Part shown: positions 48,489 to 58,118 of the stretch, piece after piece
Layout: every line of letters starts with the position of its first letter
How positions within the stretch are numbered: the stretch's first letter is position 1
NCBI RefSeq assembly: GCF_030718205.1
Contig: NZ_JAUZQF010000010.1
Location: forward strand, 248,001-312,000
Origin: Nonomuraea turcica
GTDB lineage: Bacteria > Actinomycetota > Actinomycetes > Streptosporangiales > Streptosporangiaceae
Length of the DNA: 64,000 bases
Direction of reading: 5' to 3'
The notes under the pieces: generated by a model
What the model saw: the letters and a program-made list of their open reading frames with translations, nothing else
Told to the model about the DNA's origin: nothing
Database searches by the model: none
Position numbers and translations under genes: made by a program

Positions 48489-49559
48489 ATGAGGGAGCCC
48501 ATCAGGCAGATCATCGCGGGACTGCTCGCCGTGCTGCTCACCGGCTGCGGCACGATCACCACGACCGGCACCGCCTCGCCCACGGCCACGTCACCGTCGC
48601 CATCACCGACGGCGACGGCCGCCGGCCCGGCGCAGTCGCTCGAGGCGGCCTACGAGCAGGTGATCACGGATGTCCTGCCCTCCATCGTGCAGATCAACAC
48701 CAAGGCCGGACTCGGCTCCGGCATCGTCTTCGACTCTCAGGGGCACATCGTCACCAACGCCCACGTGGTCGGGCAGGCCACGCAGATGAACGTCACGATC
48801 GCCACCGGAGGCGCGCCGCGCCCCGCCCGCCTGGTGAGCTCCTTCGCCGCCGGCGACCTGGCGGTGATCAAGGTGGACAAGCCCGACGGGCTGCGGCCGG
48901 CCAAGTTCGGGGACTCCTCCAAGCTGCGGGTCGGGCAGATCGTCCTCGCCATGGGCAACCCGCTCGGTCTGTCCGGCAGCGTGACGAATGGGATCGTCTC
49001 GGCGGTCGGACGTACCGTCACCGAACCGGAGAACCCCGGCTCCCCCGGCGCCACGATCGCGGGCGCGGTCCAGACCTCGGCCGCGATCAACCCGGGCAAC
49101 AGCGGCGGCGCGCTCGTGGACCTGTCCGGACAGGTGATCGGCATCCCGACGCTCGCCGCCAGAGACCCGGAGCTGGGCGGCGGCGCCGCACCCGGCATCG
49201 GTTTCGCGATCCCGAGCAACACCGCCACCGACATCGCCGGCCAGATCGTCAAGGACGGCAAGGTCACCAACACCCGCCGGGCGGCGCTCGGCATCAGGGG
49301 CCGCACCGTCGTCGGCCCCGACGACGAGCCCAGCGGGGTGGGCGTGGTCGGAGTGGAGCCGGGCGGGGGCGCGGAGAAGGCGGGCATCCGGGCCGGTGAC
49401 ATGATCGTGTCGGTCAACGACAAGAAAACGCCCACCATGGCCGAGTTGTCCGAGATCCTCACCACTCTCAAACCGGGCGACCAGGCCCGGGTGGCGGTGA
49501 TGCGGGCCGGCGCCCAGCAGACGCTCAACGTGACGCTGGGGGAGCTCCCGGGCGACTGA
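48489..49559 (+). CDS. HtrA/DegP-type serine protease lipoprotein with PDZ domain
   Basis: A 356-residue protein. The N terminus is a lipoprotein signal with lipobox LTGC (Cys20), so the mature protein is anchored outside the membrane. The trypsin-like domain has the full triad: His92 (VTNAHVV), Asp123 (AAGDLAVIKV) and Ser205 (NPGNSGGAL). A C-terminal PDZ domain follows (GVGVVGVEPGGGAEKAGIRAGDMIVSVNDKKT). HtrA enzymes degrade or refold damaged envelope proteins. The Thr/Ser/Pro-rich linker after Cys20 is typical. The ATG at 48489 has AGGGA upstream. It is an envelope-stress candidate next to an OmpA-domain gene on the opposite strand. Confidence 0.93.
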   Translation: MREPIRQIIAGLLAVLLTGCGTITTTGTASPTATSPSPSPTATAAGPAQSLEAAYEQVITDVLPSIVQINTKAGLGSGIVFDSQGHIVTNAHVVGQATQMNVTIATGGAPRPARLVSSFAAGDLAVIKVDKPDGLRPAKFGDSSKLRVGQIVLAMGNPLGLSGSVTNGIVSAVGRTVTEPENPGSPGATIAGAVQTSAAINPGNSGGALVDLSGQVIGIPTLAARDPELGGGAAPGIGFAIPSNTATDIAGQIVKDGKVTNTRRAALGIRGRTVVGPDDEPSGVGVVGVEPGGGAEKAGIRAGDMIVSVNDKKTPTMAELSEILTTLKPGDQARVAVMRAGAQQTLNVTLGELPGD

Positions 49560-49563
49560 CCGG

Positions 49564-50115
49564 TCACTGCTTGGCGGTGAAGACGATCTCCACGCGGCGG
49601 TTCTTGGCCCGGTTCTTCTCCACCGGCTTGCCCTGCACGATGTTGGGCAGCTTGGGCCGGCTTTCGCCGTACCCGCCGGCCTGGAGTGTCATGCCCGGGC
49701 CGGTCAAGAGCGCGCGCATGGCCTGCTGCACGGCCTGCGCCCGCCGCCGCGACAACGCGACGTTGTAGGCGTCGCTCCCCTGGTCATCGGTGTGCCCTTC
49801 GATCTTGACCACGCCACCCGCGCCTTCGGCGTTGACCTTCTCCGCCACCTGCCGCAGCCGCTGCCGGGCCTTGGCGGTCAGCTGCCACTTGTTCAGCGGG
49901 AACAGCACGTCGCTCGTCAACGCGACCGTCACCTGGCGGCCTTGCTTGGTTTCGCTCTCGGTACCGTCCATCGACTCGACCTCGCCGATGATGTCCTCGA
50001 CGGGCAGGACCAGGTTCTCGACCGGACCGGTGGCGTCGGATGGGAGCTCCGGCACGCTCGGCGCCGGGGTCGGGGACAGGACGAGGGCGACGGTCAGGCT
50101 AAGAGATCGGAACAT
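49564..50115 (-). CDS. OmpA-domain protein with signal peptide
   Basis: A 183-residue exported protein. The signal is MFRSLSLTVALVLSPTPAPS. A linker follows, then an OmpA-like peptidoglycan-binding domain: DVLFPLNKWQLTAKARQRLRQVAEKV, IEGHTDDQGSDAYNVALSRRRAQAVQQAM and ENRRVEIV-type KNRRVEIVFTAKQ. The conserved Asp and Arg that hold the diaminopimelate carboxylate are in TDDQG and LSRRRAQAV. It would bind cell wall from the outer face of the cytoplasmic membrane. The ATG at 50115 overlaps the upstream lipoprotein gene by 17 bases, so the two are co-translated. The Gram-positive setting makes it a wall-anchoring module. Confidence 0.85.
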   Translation of the reverse strand: MFRSLSLTVALVLSPTPAPSVPELPSDATGPVENLVLPVEDIIGEVESMDGTESETKQGRQVTVALTSDVLFPLNKWQLTAKARQRLRQVAEKVNAEGAGGVVKIEGHTDDQGSDAYNVALSRRRAQAVQQAMRALLTGPGMTLQAGGYGESRPKLPNIVQGKPVEKNRAKNRRVEIVFTAKQ

Positions 50116-50689
50116 CGGTGAACAAGCCGATCGTGGGCATCTCAACGTTGACCTTGGTGACGTCCGCGGGCGGCGCGGCGAAGACCGCGTAGAGCGTGGA
50201 GGCCTCTCCCGACTCCAGGAACTGGCCCTGCGTGCCGGAGCAGACGCACTTCGCGTCCTCACCGGTGCCGTTGCGGGCGACCCGGTAGCGCTTGGCGTTG
50301 ACGGGGTCGATCAGGGAGACGCCGGAGACCGTGAAGTCCAGCGCGGCGGTGCCCAGGCCGTTGTGCACGTTGACCTTGCCGTCGGTCGCGGTGACCGTCC
50401 AGTTGAGGCTGACGGTCCTGCCCTGGCGCTTGAGCGCAGTGATCTCGACGCGGGCCTTGCCGAATATGCTCCCTGCGCCGACCTTGGCCTCGCGACTGGC
50501 GATCACCTGGCCTTGCTGCGCGGGCGCGGTCTGCTGTTCCTGAGCCTGGGTGGGCGTCGCCTGCTCGTCCGAGACAGCCTGCGACTGCCTCTCCTCGCCA
50601 CCGCCGCCCTGCTGGCTCGGAAGCATTCCGCAGCCCGCCAGCGCGACGGAGCTCGCGGCCGCGACGGCCAGCGCGATCGTCCTTCGCAT
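50099..50689 (-). CDS. Lipoprotein of unknown function
   Basis: A 196-residue lipoprotein. The N terminus MRRTIALAVAAASSVALAGC has a lipobox LAGC with Cys20. A Gln/Glu-rich linker (SQQGGGGEERQSQAVSDEQ) follows. The mature domain contains VEITALKRQGRTVSLNWTVTATDGK and CVCSGTQGQFLESG. It has two Cys near the end and beta-rich character; the fold is not recognised. The ATG at 50689 is supported by AAGG about ten bases upstream. Its stop lies inside the OmpA-domain gene start, suggesting a shared role such as a membrane-anchored partner of the wall-binding protein. Confidence 0.68.
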   Translation of the reverse strand: MRRTIALAVAAASSVALAGCGMLPSQQGGGGEERQSQAVSDEQATPTQAQEQQTAPAQQGQVIASREAKVGAGSIFGKARVEITALKRQGRTVSLNWTVTATDGKVNVHNGLGTAALDFTVSGVSLIDPVNAKRYRVARNGTGEDAKCVCSGTQGQFLESGEASTLYAVFAAPPADVTKVNVEMPTIGLFTDVPIS

Positions 50690-50763
50690 GATGTGATCAC
50701 CTTCGTCGTTCGGGGATGTGGCCCTCACCTTAGAGAGGCGACCTTCAGGATCCGCATAGTCCG

Positions 50764-53718
50764 CTATATGCGCTGACCACGTCGCCTGCGAGCCTCCTGT
50801 GCGAGCCGTACGGCCTCGGCCTTGCCTTCCTGGTCGCCGAGACCGTCAAACTCTCCCATAGCACGCATTAGCGCATCAACAGCACCATCAGTCTCATCAC
50901 CTTCTAGGGCGGTCCTGGCCAGCGCCAGCAGTGCCTGGGCGGCGTTCCTGCAGTCGCCGTACCGGGTGAAGGTCTCCAGCGACTCCCGTGCGGCGCGCGC
51001 GGCGTCCTCGAGTGCTCCCTCCGCCCGCGCCACCTCGGCCAGGACGAGCAGCGCCACGGCCTCGGGCAGGCGGTCGCCGAGGCGGCGGTTGAGGCCGAGC
51101 CGCCGTTCCACACAGTCGCGGGCCTGGGGGTGGCGGCCGGCGGCGAGATGCAGCCTCGCCAGGTCCAGCAGCGCCTCCGCCGCACCACGGGGATCTCCCA
51201 GATCTCGGTACGCGGCCAGGCTCTCCCGCAGCCGCGCTTCGTCCTGACGCAGGGCCCCGAGCGCCCGCAGCGCATCGGCCCGGCCGCGTCGATCGCCGGC
51301 TTCCTCGAACGCTCTCAGCGCTCGCACGAAGGCCTGCTCGGCCTGCGCCACCTGCGGCGACGGGTGCGTGGGGCCGGGACGGGTCTGGGCTTGGACGAGA
51401 CCGAGCCTCAGCGTGATCCTGGCCAGTTCGACCCCTTCCGCCAGCGGCTGGGCCGCGCGCAGGGCCGCCGCGGCCGCGTCCGTGCGGCCCTCGGCCCGGT
51501 GCAGGTCGGCCAGACCGCGCAGCAGAAGCGCCTCACCGCGCCGGTGGCCGGCCGCCCTGGCCGCGTCCAGGCCGATCGCCGTGGTCGCGTGCCAGTCGTC
51601 GTGGTGTGCACCCAGCTCGAACAGCGGCGTCAGGTAGAACGCCAGCCGCCAGGCCGCCTCATGCAGCCCGGCCCGGTAGAAGTCGTCAACGGTCGCGACC
51701 AGGAAGCGGCGTTCGGCGCTCAGCCACTGCGCTTCCTGCCGCAACCATCCGGTTTCGAGGGCCGGGCCCCCAGGGAGCCCTTCCTCCGACGTGTCGTGCT
51801 CGGGCAGGTGGACCTCGGTACGGCCGCTGCCGGGCTCGGCGGGCAGCAGAGCCGCTCTGGCCTGCCGCGTACGCTCCAGGATCACCTCCGCCCTGACCGC
51901 CAGCACGCCGCCCGGGCCGCCGTCCTCCTCGGCCAGCCGCTCGGCGGCGTAGAGCCTGGTCAGCTCGTGCCAGCCGTAGCGTTCCTGACCGGCCTCGTCG
52001 AGCCCGCGCGACTGCAGCAACCCGGCCTCCGCCAGCGGCTCCAGCTCCGCGCCGAGAACCCAGGAGGCGAAGTCGGGGGCGGACCACGCCCCGAGCTCAC
52101 GCAGCAGACGGCGTTCCGGGTCGGGCAGGCCGCGGTAGCCGAGTGCCAGGCTGCCGCGTACGGCCAGGTCGCCCGCGCTCAGCTCGTCGAGCCTGCGCCG
52201 CTCGTCCCCGAGGCGGCCGGCCAGGTGCTCGAGCGTCCAGCCCGGTTTCCTGGCCAGCCGGGACCCGGCGATGCGCAGGGCCAGCGGCAGGTGGCCGCAG
52301 AGGCGGACGATGCGCCGGGCGGCCTCGGGCTCGGCGTGGACCCTCTCGTGCCCGGCCACGCCGCCGAGCATGGCCACGGCCTCGCCCTCCTCGAGCACAC
52401 CCAGCTCGTACGCCCGCGCCGCCTCCAGCCCCGGCAACGACGACCGGCTGGTCACCAAAGTGAGGCTCCCTGTCCCGGTCGGCAGCAGGGGGCGTACCTG
52501 GGCCTCGTCGGTGGCGTCGTCCAGCACCAGCAGCAGCCGTCTGCGGGCTGTCATGGTGCGGTAGAGCCGTACACGGTCATCCAGCGCCGGGGGCACCGCG
52601 CCGTCCGGGCAGCCGAGTGAGCGCAGCAGGTCCTCCAGCACGGCGCTGGGCGGCCGGGCGCCGAGCGCGGCGTAGAGCCGGCCGTCCGGGAGGTCGATCC
52701 CGGTCGCGGCGTGCACGGCCAGCGCCGACTTCCCGCAGCCGGGCGGGCCGTGCAGGACCAGGTGTACGGGGGCCGCCGGCGCCTGTTGGCCGGCCGTCCG
52801 GTGAATCCAGTCGAGCGCCGCCTGCCGCCCAGCGAAGTCGGAAATGTCCGGCGGCAGCTCATCACTCACCGCACCGGCACGCCGCCGGCCTCCGCCCGCC
52901 GGCCCCAGCCCCACACCGTCCGGCGACTGATGGCCGCCGTGTGCCGCCCACGCGCGGTCGTCTTGTGATGGCTGCGGGGCGGTGTCCGATGTGCCCGAGT
53001 CCGGCACCGTGTCCGCCAAGACCCGCTGCTGGGCGGCGGTCAGTTCGGCACCCGGTTCCAGGCCCAGCTCCTCGACCAGCGTCCGGCGCGCGTCCTGGTA
53101 GGCGCCGAGCGCTTCCGACCGCCGCCCCGCCTGGTGAAGGGCCTCGATGAGGCGTACCCAGGCCCGTTCCCGCAGCGGGTGCGCGCCCACCAGCGCCCGC
53201 AACTCGCCGACCACCTCCGCGCCCCTGCCCAGCCGCAGGTCCAGCTCGACGCGCTCCTCCAGCGCGGTCAGGCGCAACTCCTCCAGCGGTACGGCGTGCG
53301 CCCGGCGCAACGACGACGACTCGATGTCGGCCAGCGCCTGCCCCCGCCACAACCCCAGCGCCGCCTGGAACCCGTCCGCCGCCTCCGCGGCCTGACCCGC
53401 CGCCCTGGCCTGGCGCGCCGCGGCGACCAGCTGCTCGAACCGGTGGCAGTCGACGTCGTCCGGCGCGACCTCGATCAGGTAGCCGCCGGGCACCGTACGG
53501 ATGCCGTCGACGAGCTTGCGCAGCGCGCTGACGTACACCCTGAGCACCGACTCCGCCGACGCCGGCGGCCGGTTGTCCCAGACCACGGACATGAGCCGCT
53601 CGACAGGCACCCGCTCGGGGGCGGACAGCAGGAGCGCGGCCAGCAACGTGCGGTGCTTGGCCGGTCCCGGGGCCTGGCCTCCGTCGACCCGCAGCGGCCC
53701 CAACACGCCGAACCGCAC
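50764..53718 (-). CDS. AfsR/SARP-type regulator with BTAD, NB-ARC and TPR
   Basis: A 984-residue regulator. The N-terminal winged helix (FGVLGPLRVDGGQAPGPAKHRT, residues to about 90) is followed by a BTAD domain (about 95-240) with PVERLMSVVW and DVDCHRFEQLVAAAR. A P-loop ATPase comes next (LVLHGPPGCGKSALAVH; then LLLVLDDATDE, LVTSRSSLPGLEA). The C-terminal half is TPR-like. SARPs activate specialised-metabolite or developmental genes. The start is taken as GTG 53718, since GAGGG lies nine bases upstream of it but abuts the GTG at 53727. The kinase gene lies immediately upstream, as with AfsK-AfsR. No biosynthetic cluster is in the window. Confidence 0.9.
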   Translation of the reverse strand: MRFGVLGPLRVDGGQAPGPAKHRTLLAALLLSAPERVPVERLMSVVWDNRPPASAESVLRVYVSALRKLVDGIRTVPGGYLIEVAPDDVDCHRFEQLVAAARQARAAGQAAEAADGFQAALGLWRGQALADIESSSLRRAHAVPLEELRLTALEERVELDLRLGRGAEVVGELRALVGAHPLRERAWVRLIEALHQAGRRSEALGAYQDARRTLVEELGLEPGAELTAAQQRVLADTVPDSGTSDTAPQPSQDDRAWAAHGGHQSPDGVGLGPAGGGRRRAGAVSDELPPDISDFAGRQAALDWIHRTAGQQAPAAPVHLVLHGPPGCGKSALAVHAATGIDLPDGRLYAALGARPPSAVLEDLLRSLGCPDGAVPPALDDRVRLYRTMTARRRLLLVLDDATDEAQVRPLLPTGTGSLTLVTSRSSLPGLEAARAYELGVLEEGEAVAMLGGVAGHERVHAEPEAARRIVRLCGHLPLALRIAGSRLARKPGWTLEHLAGRLGDERRRLDELSAGDLAVRGSLALGYRGLPDPERRLLRELGAWSAPDFASWVLGAELEPLAEAGLLQSRGLDEAGQERYGWHELTRLYAAERLAEEDGGPGGVLAVRAEVILERTRQARAALLPAEPGSGRTEVHLPEHDTSEEGLPGGPALETGWLRQEAQWLSAERRFLVATVDDFYRAGLHEAAWRLAFYLTPLFELGAHHDDWHATTAIGLDAARAAGHRRGEALLLRGLADLHRAEGRTDAAAAALRAAQPLAEGVELARITLRLGLVQAQTRPGPTHPSPQVAQAEQAFVRALRAFEEAGDRRGRADALRALGALRQDEARLRESLAAYRDLGDPRGAAEALLDLARLHLAAGRHPQARDCVERRLGLNRRLGDRLPEAVALLVLAEVARAEGALEDAARAARESLETFTRYGDCRNAAQALLALARTALEGDETDGAVDALMRAMGEFDGLGDQEGKAEAVRLAQEARRRRGQRI

Positions 53719-53742
53719 CTCACCCACCCCTCAACCGGCACA

Positions 53743-55500
<1,758 letters not shown>

Positions 55501-55521
55501 CGCAGACACATTAGCCAGGTG

Positions 55522-56490
55522 TCACGTGGCGGCGGACGACTGCGTCAGGCGGTAACGCGAGGGCGGGATGCCATACCGGTCCATGAATGCCTGCCGCAAC
55601 GTCTCCGCCGTCCCGAACCCGCACCGCGCCGCGATCGAGGTCATCGGCAACGACGTCGAGACCAGCAGGTGGGCGGCGGCCTCGGCGCGGGCCTGCCGGA
55701 CGTACCGGCCAGGCGTCAGCCTGACGTGCTTGAGGAACAGCCGCGTCAGGTGCCGCTCGCTGACACCGGCCGCCTCCGCCAGTGTGGCCGTGGTGAGGTC
55801 CTCGGCGAGATGTCCGTTGATGTAGTCGACGGTCCGCTTGACCAGGCCGTCCGCGGGCGAGGGCGCGCTGACGAACATGCTCATCTGCGCCTGGTTGCCG
55901 GGCCGCTGCAGGTAGGTGACGAGATGGCGGGCCACCGTCCTGGCCAGCTCGCTCCCGTTGTCCTCCTCGATGAAGGCCAGGGTGAGATCGAGGGCGGCGG
56001 TGACGCCGGCGGAGGTGGCGACGTCGCCGTCGCGAATGAAGATCGGATCCGGATCGACGACGACGTCGGGAAACCGGACGGCCATCTCCTGCGCCTGTTC
56101 CCAGTGCGTCGTGGCGCGCCGCCCGTCGAGCAGACCGGCGGCGGCGAGGATGTACGCCCCGGTGCAGACGGACGCGACGCGCCGGCTCTCCCGGGCCAGC
56201 CGGCGGACGTGGGCGACGACCAGCGGGTTGGCGGCGGCGCTCGCGTAGCCGATGCCACCGGAGACGATGAGCGTGTCGAGCGGCCCATGGACCTGTTCCA
56301 GGGTGTCCTGGGCCTGGATGACCTGGGCGGTGCCGGTGGTGACGGCGTGGCCGCCCGGGGTGACCAGGCGTACCTGGTAGCACGGCGCCGCGCCGCGCCA
56401 GTTGGCCTCCTCCAGCGTCGAGATGACGCAGGCGAGGTCGAGCAGCGCGACCGCGTCGTACGCCACCACAGCGACCCGTCGTACCTCCAT
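55522..56490 (-). CDS. GlxA-type AraC-family regulator with DJ-1/PfpI domain
   Basis: A 322-residue protein. The N-terminal DJ-1/PfpI-like domain has VAVVAYDAVALLDLACVIS and the elbow SVCTGAYILAAAGLLDGRRATTHW. The C-terminal AraC HTH has DLTTATLAEAAGVSERHLTRLF and SIAARCGFGTAETLRQAF. GlxA-type regulators sense amidated or amine compounds and activate nearby genes. The ATG at 56490 was chosen because the DJ-1 core starts there; longer in-frame starts reach into the opposite gene's promoter. Palindromes in the 100-base gap to the divergent membrane-protein gene may be its sites. Confidence 0.88.
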   Translation of the reverse strand: MEVRRVAVVAYDAVALLDLACVISTLEEANWRGAAPCYQVRLVTPGGHAVTTGTAQVIQAQDTLEQVHGPLDTLIVSGGIGYASAAANPLVVAHVRRLARESRRVASVCTGAYILAAAGLLDGRRATTHWEQAQEMAVRFPDVVVDPDPIFIRDGDVATSAGVTAALDLTLAFIEEDNGSELARTVARHLVTYLQRPGNQAQMSMFVSAPSPADGLVKRTVDYINGHLAEDLTTATLAEAAGVSERHLTRLFLKHVRLTPGRYVRQARAEAAAHLLVSTSLPMTSIAARCGFGTAETLRQAFMDRYGIPPSRYRLTQSSAAT

Positions 56491-56503
56491 GGCCCCGACT
56501 GTA

Positions 56504-56543
56504 GGTCCGAAGGACCAAGAACCCAAGTTTCCGGACATGTCCG
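56504..56543. promoter_or_regulatory. Two GGAC-type palindromes, likely GlxA-type operators
   Basis: GGTCC-GAA-GGACC (56504-56516) and CGGACATGTCCG (56532-56543) are perfect inverted repeats sharing GGAC/GTCC half-sites. They are between the divergent regulator (start 56490) and the small membrane-protein gene (start 56591). Binding by the adjacent regulator is inferred from position. Confidence 0.45.
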
Positions 56544-56590
56544 CTGGCCTGCCTTGGCGGGTGACCATGGCGTCCAGGACAGTCGGACAC

Positions 56591-57001
56591 ATGACGACGA
56601 CACCAGGCACGAAACCCCGCCGCCGCTGGGGCAGGTTCGCGCTCCACTACCTCGAGATGATCATCGCGATGTTCGTCGGAATGTTCGCGCTCGGCGCGCT
56701 CCTCGACCTCGTGGGTCTCGGCGTCTCCCACCACGAGCACCCCGAGCTGGGCTACCTGGTGATGGCGGTCAACATGTCCGTGGGCATGGCCGTGTGGATG
56801 CGGATCCGCGGGCACGGCTGGGCTTCGACCCTGGAGATGTGCGCGGCCATGTTCGTCCCGGTCGTGCCGCTCTTCCCTCTGTTGTGGCTCGGCGTGATCG
56901 ATGGCGGCACGCTGATGATGGTCGCGCATGTGGCGATGTTCCCGCTCATGCTGGCGGCGATGTTCCGCCGCCTCGACGAGTACGCGGGTTGCGCCCATTG
57001 A
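56591..57001 (+). CDS. Small four-helix membrane protein
   Basis: A 136-residue integral membrane protein. After a basic N terminus (PGTKPRRRWGRF), helices are YLEMIIAMFVGMFALGALLDL, YLVMAVNMSVGMAVWMRI, MFVPVVPLFPLLWLGVI and MMVAHVAMFPLMLAAMF. It is Met-rich. Relatives are widespread in actinobacteria and are sometimes mislabelled FliP; there is no flagellar context here. It is divergent from the GlxA-type regulator and probably its target. ATG at 56567 is possible, but 56591 fits the family start. Its last 56 bases overlap the convergent gene. Confidence 0.7.
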   Translation: MTTTPGTKPRRRWGRFALHYLEMIIAMFVGMFALGALLDLVGLGVSHHEHPELGYLVMAVNMSVGMAVWMRIRGHGWASTLEMCAAMFVPVVPLFPLLWLGVIDGGTLMMVAHVAMFPLMLAAMFRRLDEYAGCAH

Positions 57002-58118
57002 CCGCCTTGCGGTAGCCGTCGAGGACGTCCTGCCGCAGCAGATGCCCGAACCCCGCCCGCTTCAGCCGCATCCCCAGTGCCTCCGCGTCGGTCCCGAGCG
57101 CGGCGGCGGTCGCGGGCAGGCTCCAGCCGTGCTCGGCCAGCTTGCTCACCAGGTGGCCGCGCCGGGTCTGCGCTTCCGACAACCGGAACGTCTTCAGGTA
57201 CGCCAGCCGCCCGTCTCCATCAGTGATCGTCTCCCCGATGTGGTTCTCGCGCTTCCGCTCGAACGCCGGCAGGAAGCGGCTCAGCGTGAACCGGCCGAGC
57301 CGGTAGACCTCCTCCACGTGCGCGGGGGCCTGGAGGAGGCCTTCGGCCATGACCGAGTCGTGGAAGTCGGCCCACTCGTGCTCCCGCAGCAGGGCTTGGG
57401 CCCGCAGGTCGGCCAGGGTGGTTACCGTCGTCTCGTCGATGACGGCGGGGAAGTCCCTGGCCGGGTAGAAGAGCGCGTACTCGTAGACCAGCTCTCCGTA
57501 CAGGTCCCTGATGAGCGTGGGGTGCAGCGCCCGGTAGTCCTCCGGGTGCGGCACGACGAAGGCGCTGGCCAGCGTGTCGCCCGCGTACAGCAGGAGCCCG
57601 CACTGCCCCGGGTAGATCTCGAACACCTTGAGCGCGTCGTCGAGCCCGCGTACCTCGGCGCCGGTGTAGGCGTCCTCGGCCCGTGCGGACAGCCCGTGCG
57701 CGATGGCCTGACGCGACCACTCCTCCCAGGCGATCACGGGCCCGCCGAAGTGCAGCGCGAGGAAACCCTCCACGGCCAGGTGCAGCGGCAGGAACCTGAG
57801 CCGGTTCTTGTCCACCCGGCGGGCCATCCTCCGCCGGGTCCTGATGCCCATGTGCTGGAGCTCGTCCAGCGGCTGCCCGAGCTGGGTGCCGTACGCCGCC
57901 GCCGGGGTGCCGTCGTCGGTCCACGACGCGACAAAGGCGTGGGGGACGTACGACGTGTAGACGGTCTTGTCGGGCAGGAACACCATGGACGGCTCGTCAC
58001 CGTAGACCTTGGCGTGCAGCCGCAGGTCCTCGATGGGCTCGCGGCGCACGAGCGGCACCAACCGCATCGAGCCCCAGGTCTGCGCGGGCCGCGTGTCGAG
58101 ACCGGTGAGGTCGATCAT
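56946..58118 (-). CDS. Unknown protein with C-terminal Fis-like HTH, TROVE partner
   Basis: A 390-residue protein. The N-terminal part (about 10-230) begins TRPAQTWGSMRLVPLVRREP and has TSYVPHAFVASWTDDG and FEIYPGQCGLLLYAGD. I do not know the fold; the start recalls families sometimes called ARPP-2, but I am unsure. The segment 250-300 is followed at 321-356 by GHLVSKLAEHGWSLPATAAA and LGTDAEALGMRLKRAGF, a Fis-type helix-turn-helix. The ATG at 58118 overlaps the TROVE/vWA stop as ATGA, so the two are made together. It might act as a nucleic-acid-binding partner or regulator of the Ro-like protein. Confidence 0.6.
   Translation of the reverse strand: MIDLTGLDTRPAQTWGSMRLVPLVRREPIEDLRLHAKVYGDEPSMVFLPDKTVYTSYVPHAFVASWTDDGTPAAAYGTQLGQPLDELQHMGIRTRRRMARRVDKNRLRFLPLHLAVEGFLALHFGGPVIAWEEWSRQAIAHGLSARAEDAYTGAEVRGLDDALKVFEIYPGQCGLLLYAGDTLASAFVVPHPEDYRALHPTLIRDLYGELVYEYALFYPARDFPAVIDETTVTTLADLRAQALLREHEWADFHDSVMAEGLLQAPAHVEEVYRLGRFTLSRFLPAFERKRENHIGETITDGDGRLAYLKTFRLSEAQTRRGHLVSKLAEHGWSLPATAAALGTDAEALGMRLKRAGFGHLLRQDVLDGYRKAVNGRNPRTRRGGGTSPPA

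Noticed and set aside
56591..57001. Flagellar FliP
   Set aside because: It is much too short, lacks FliP motifs and has no flagellar neighbours.
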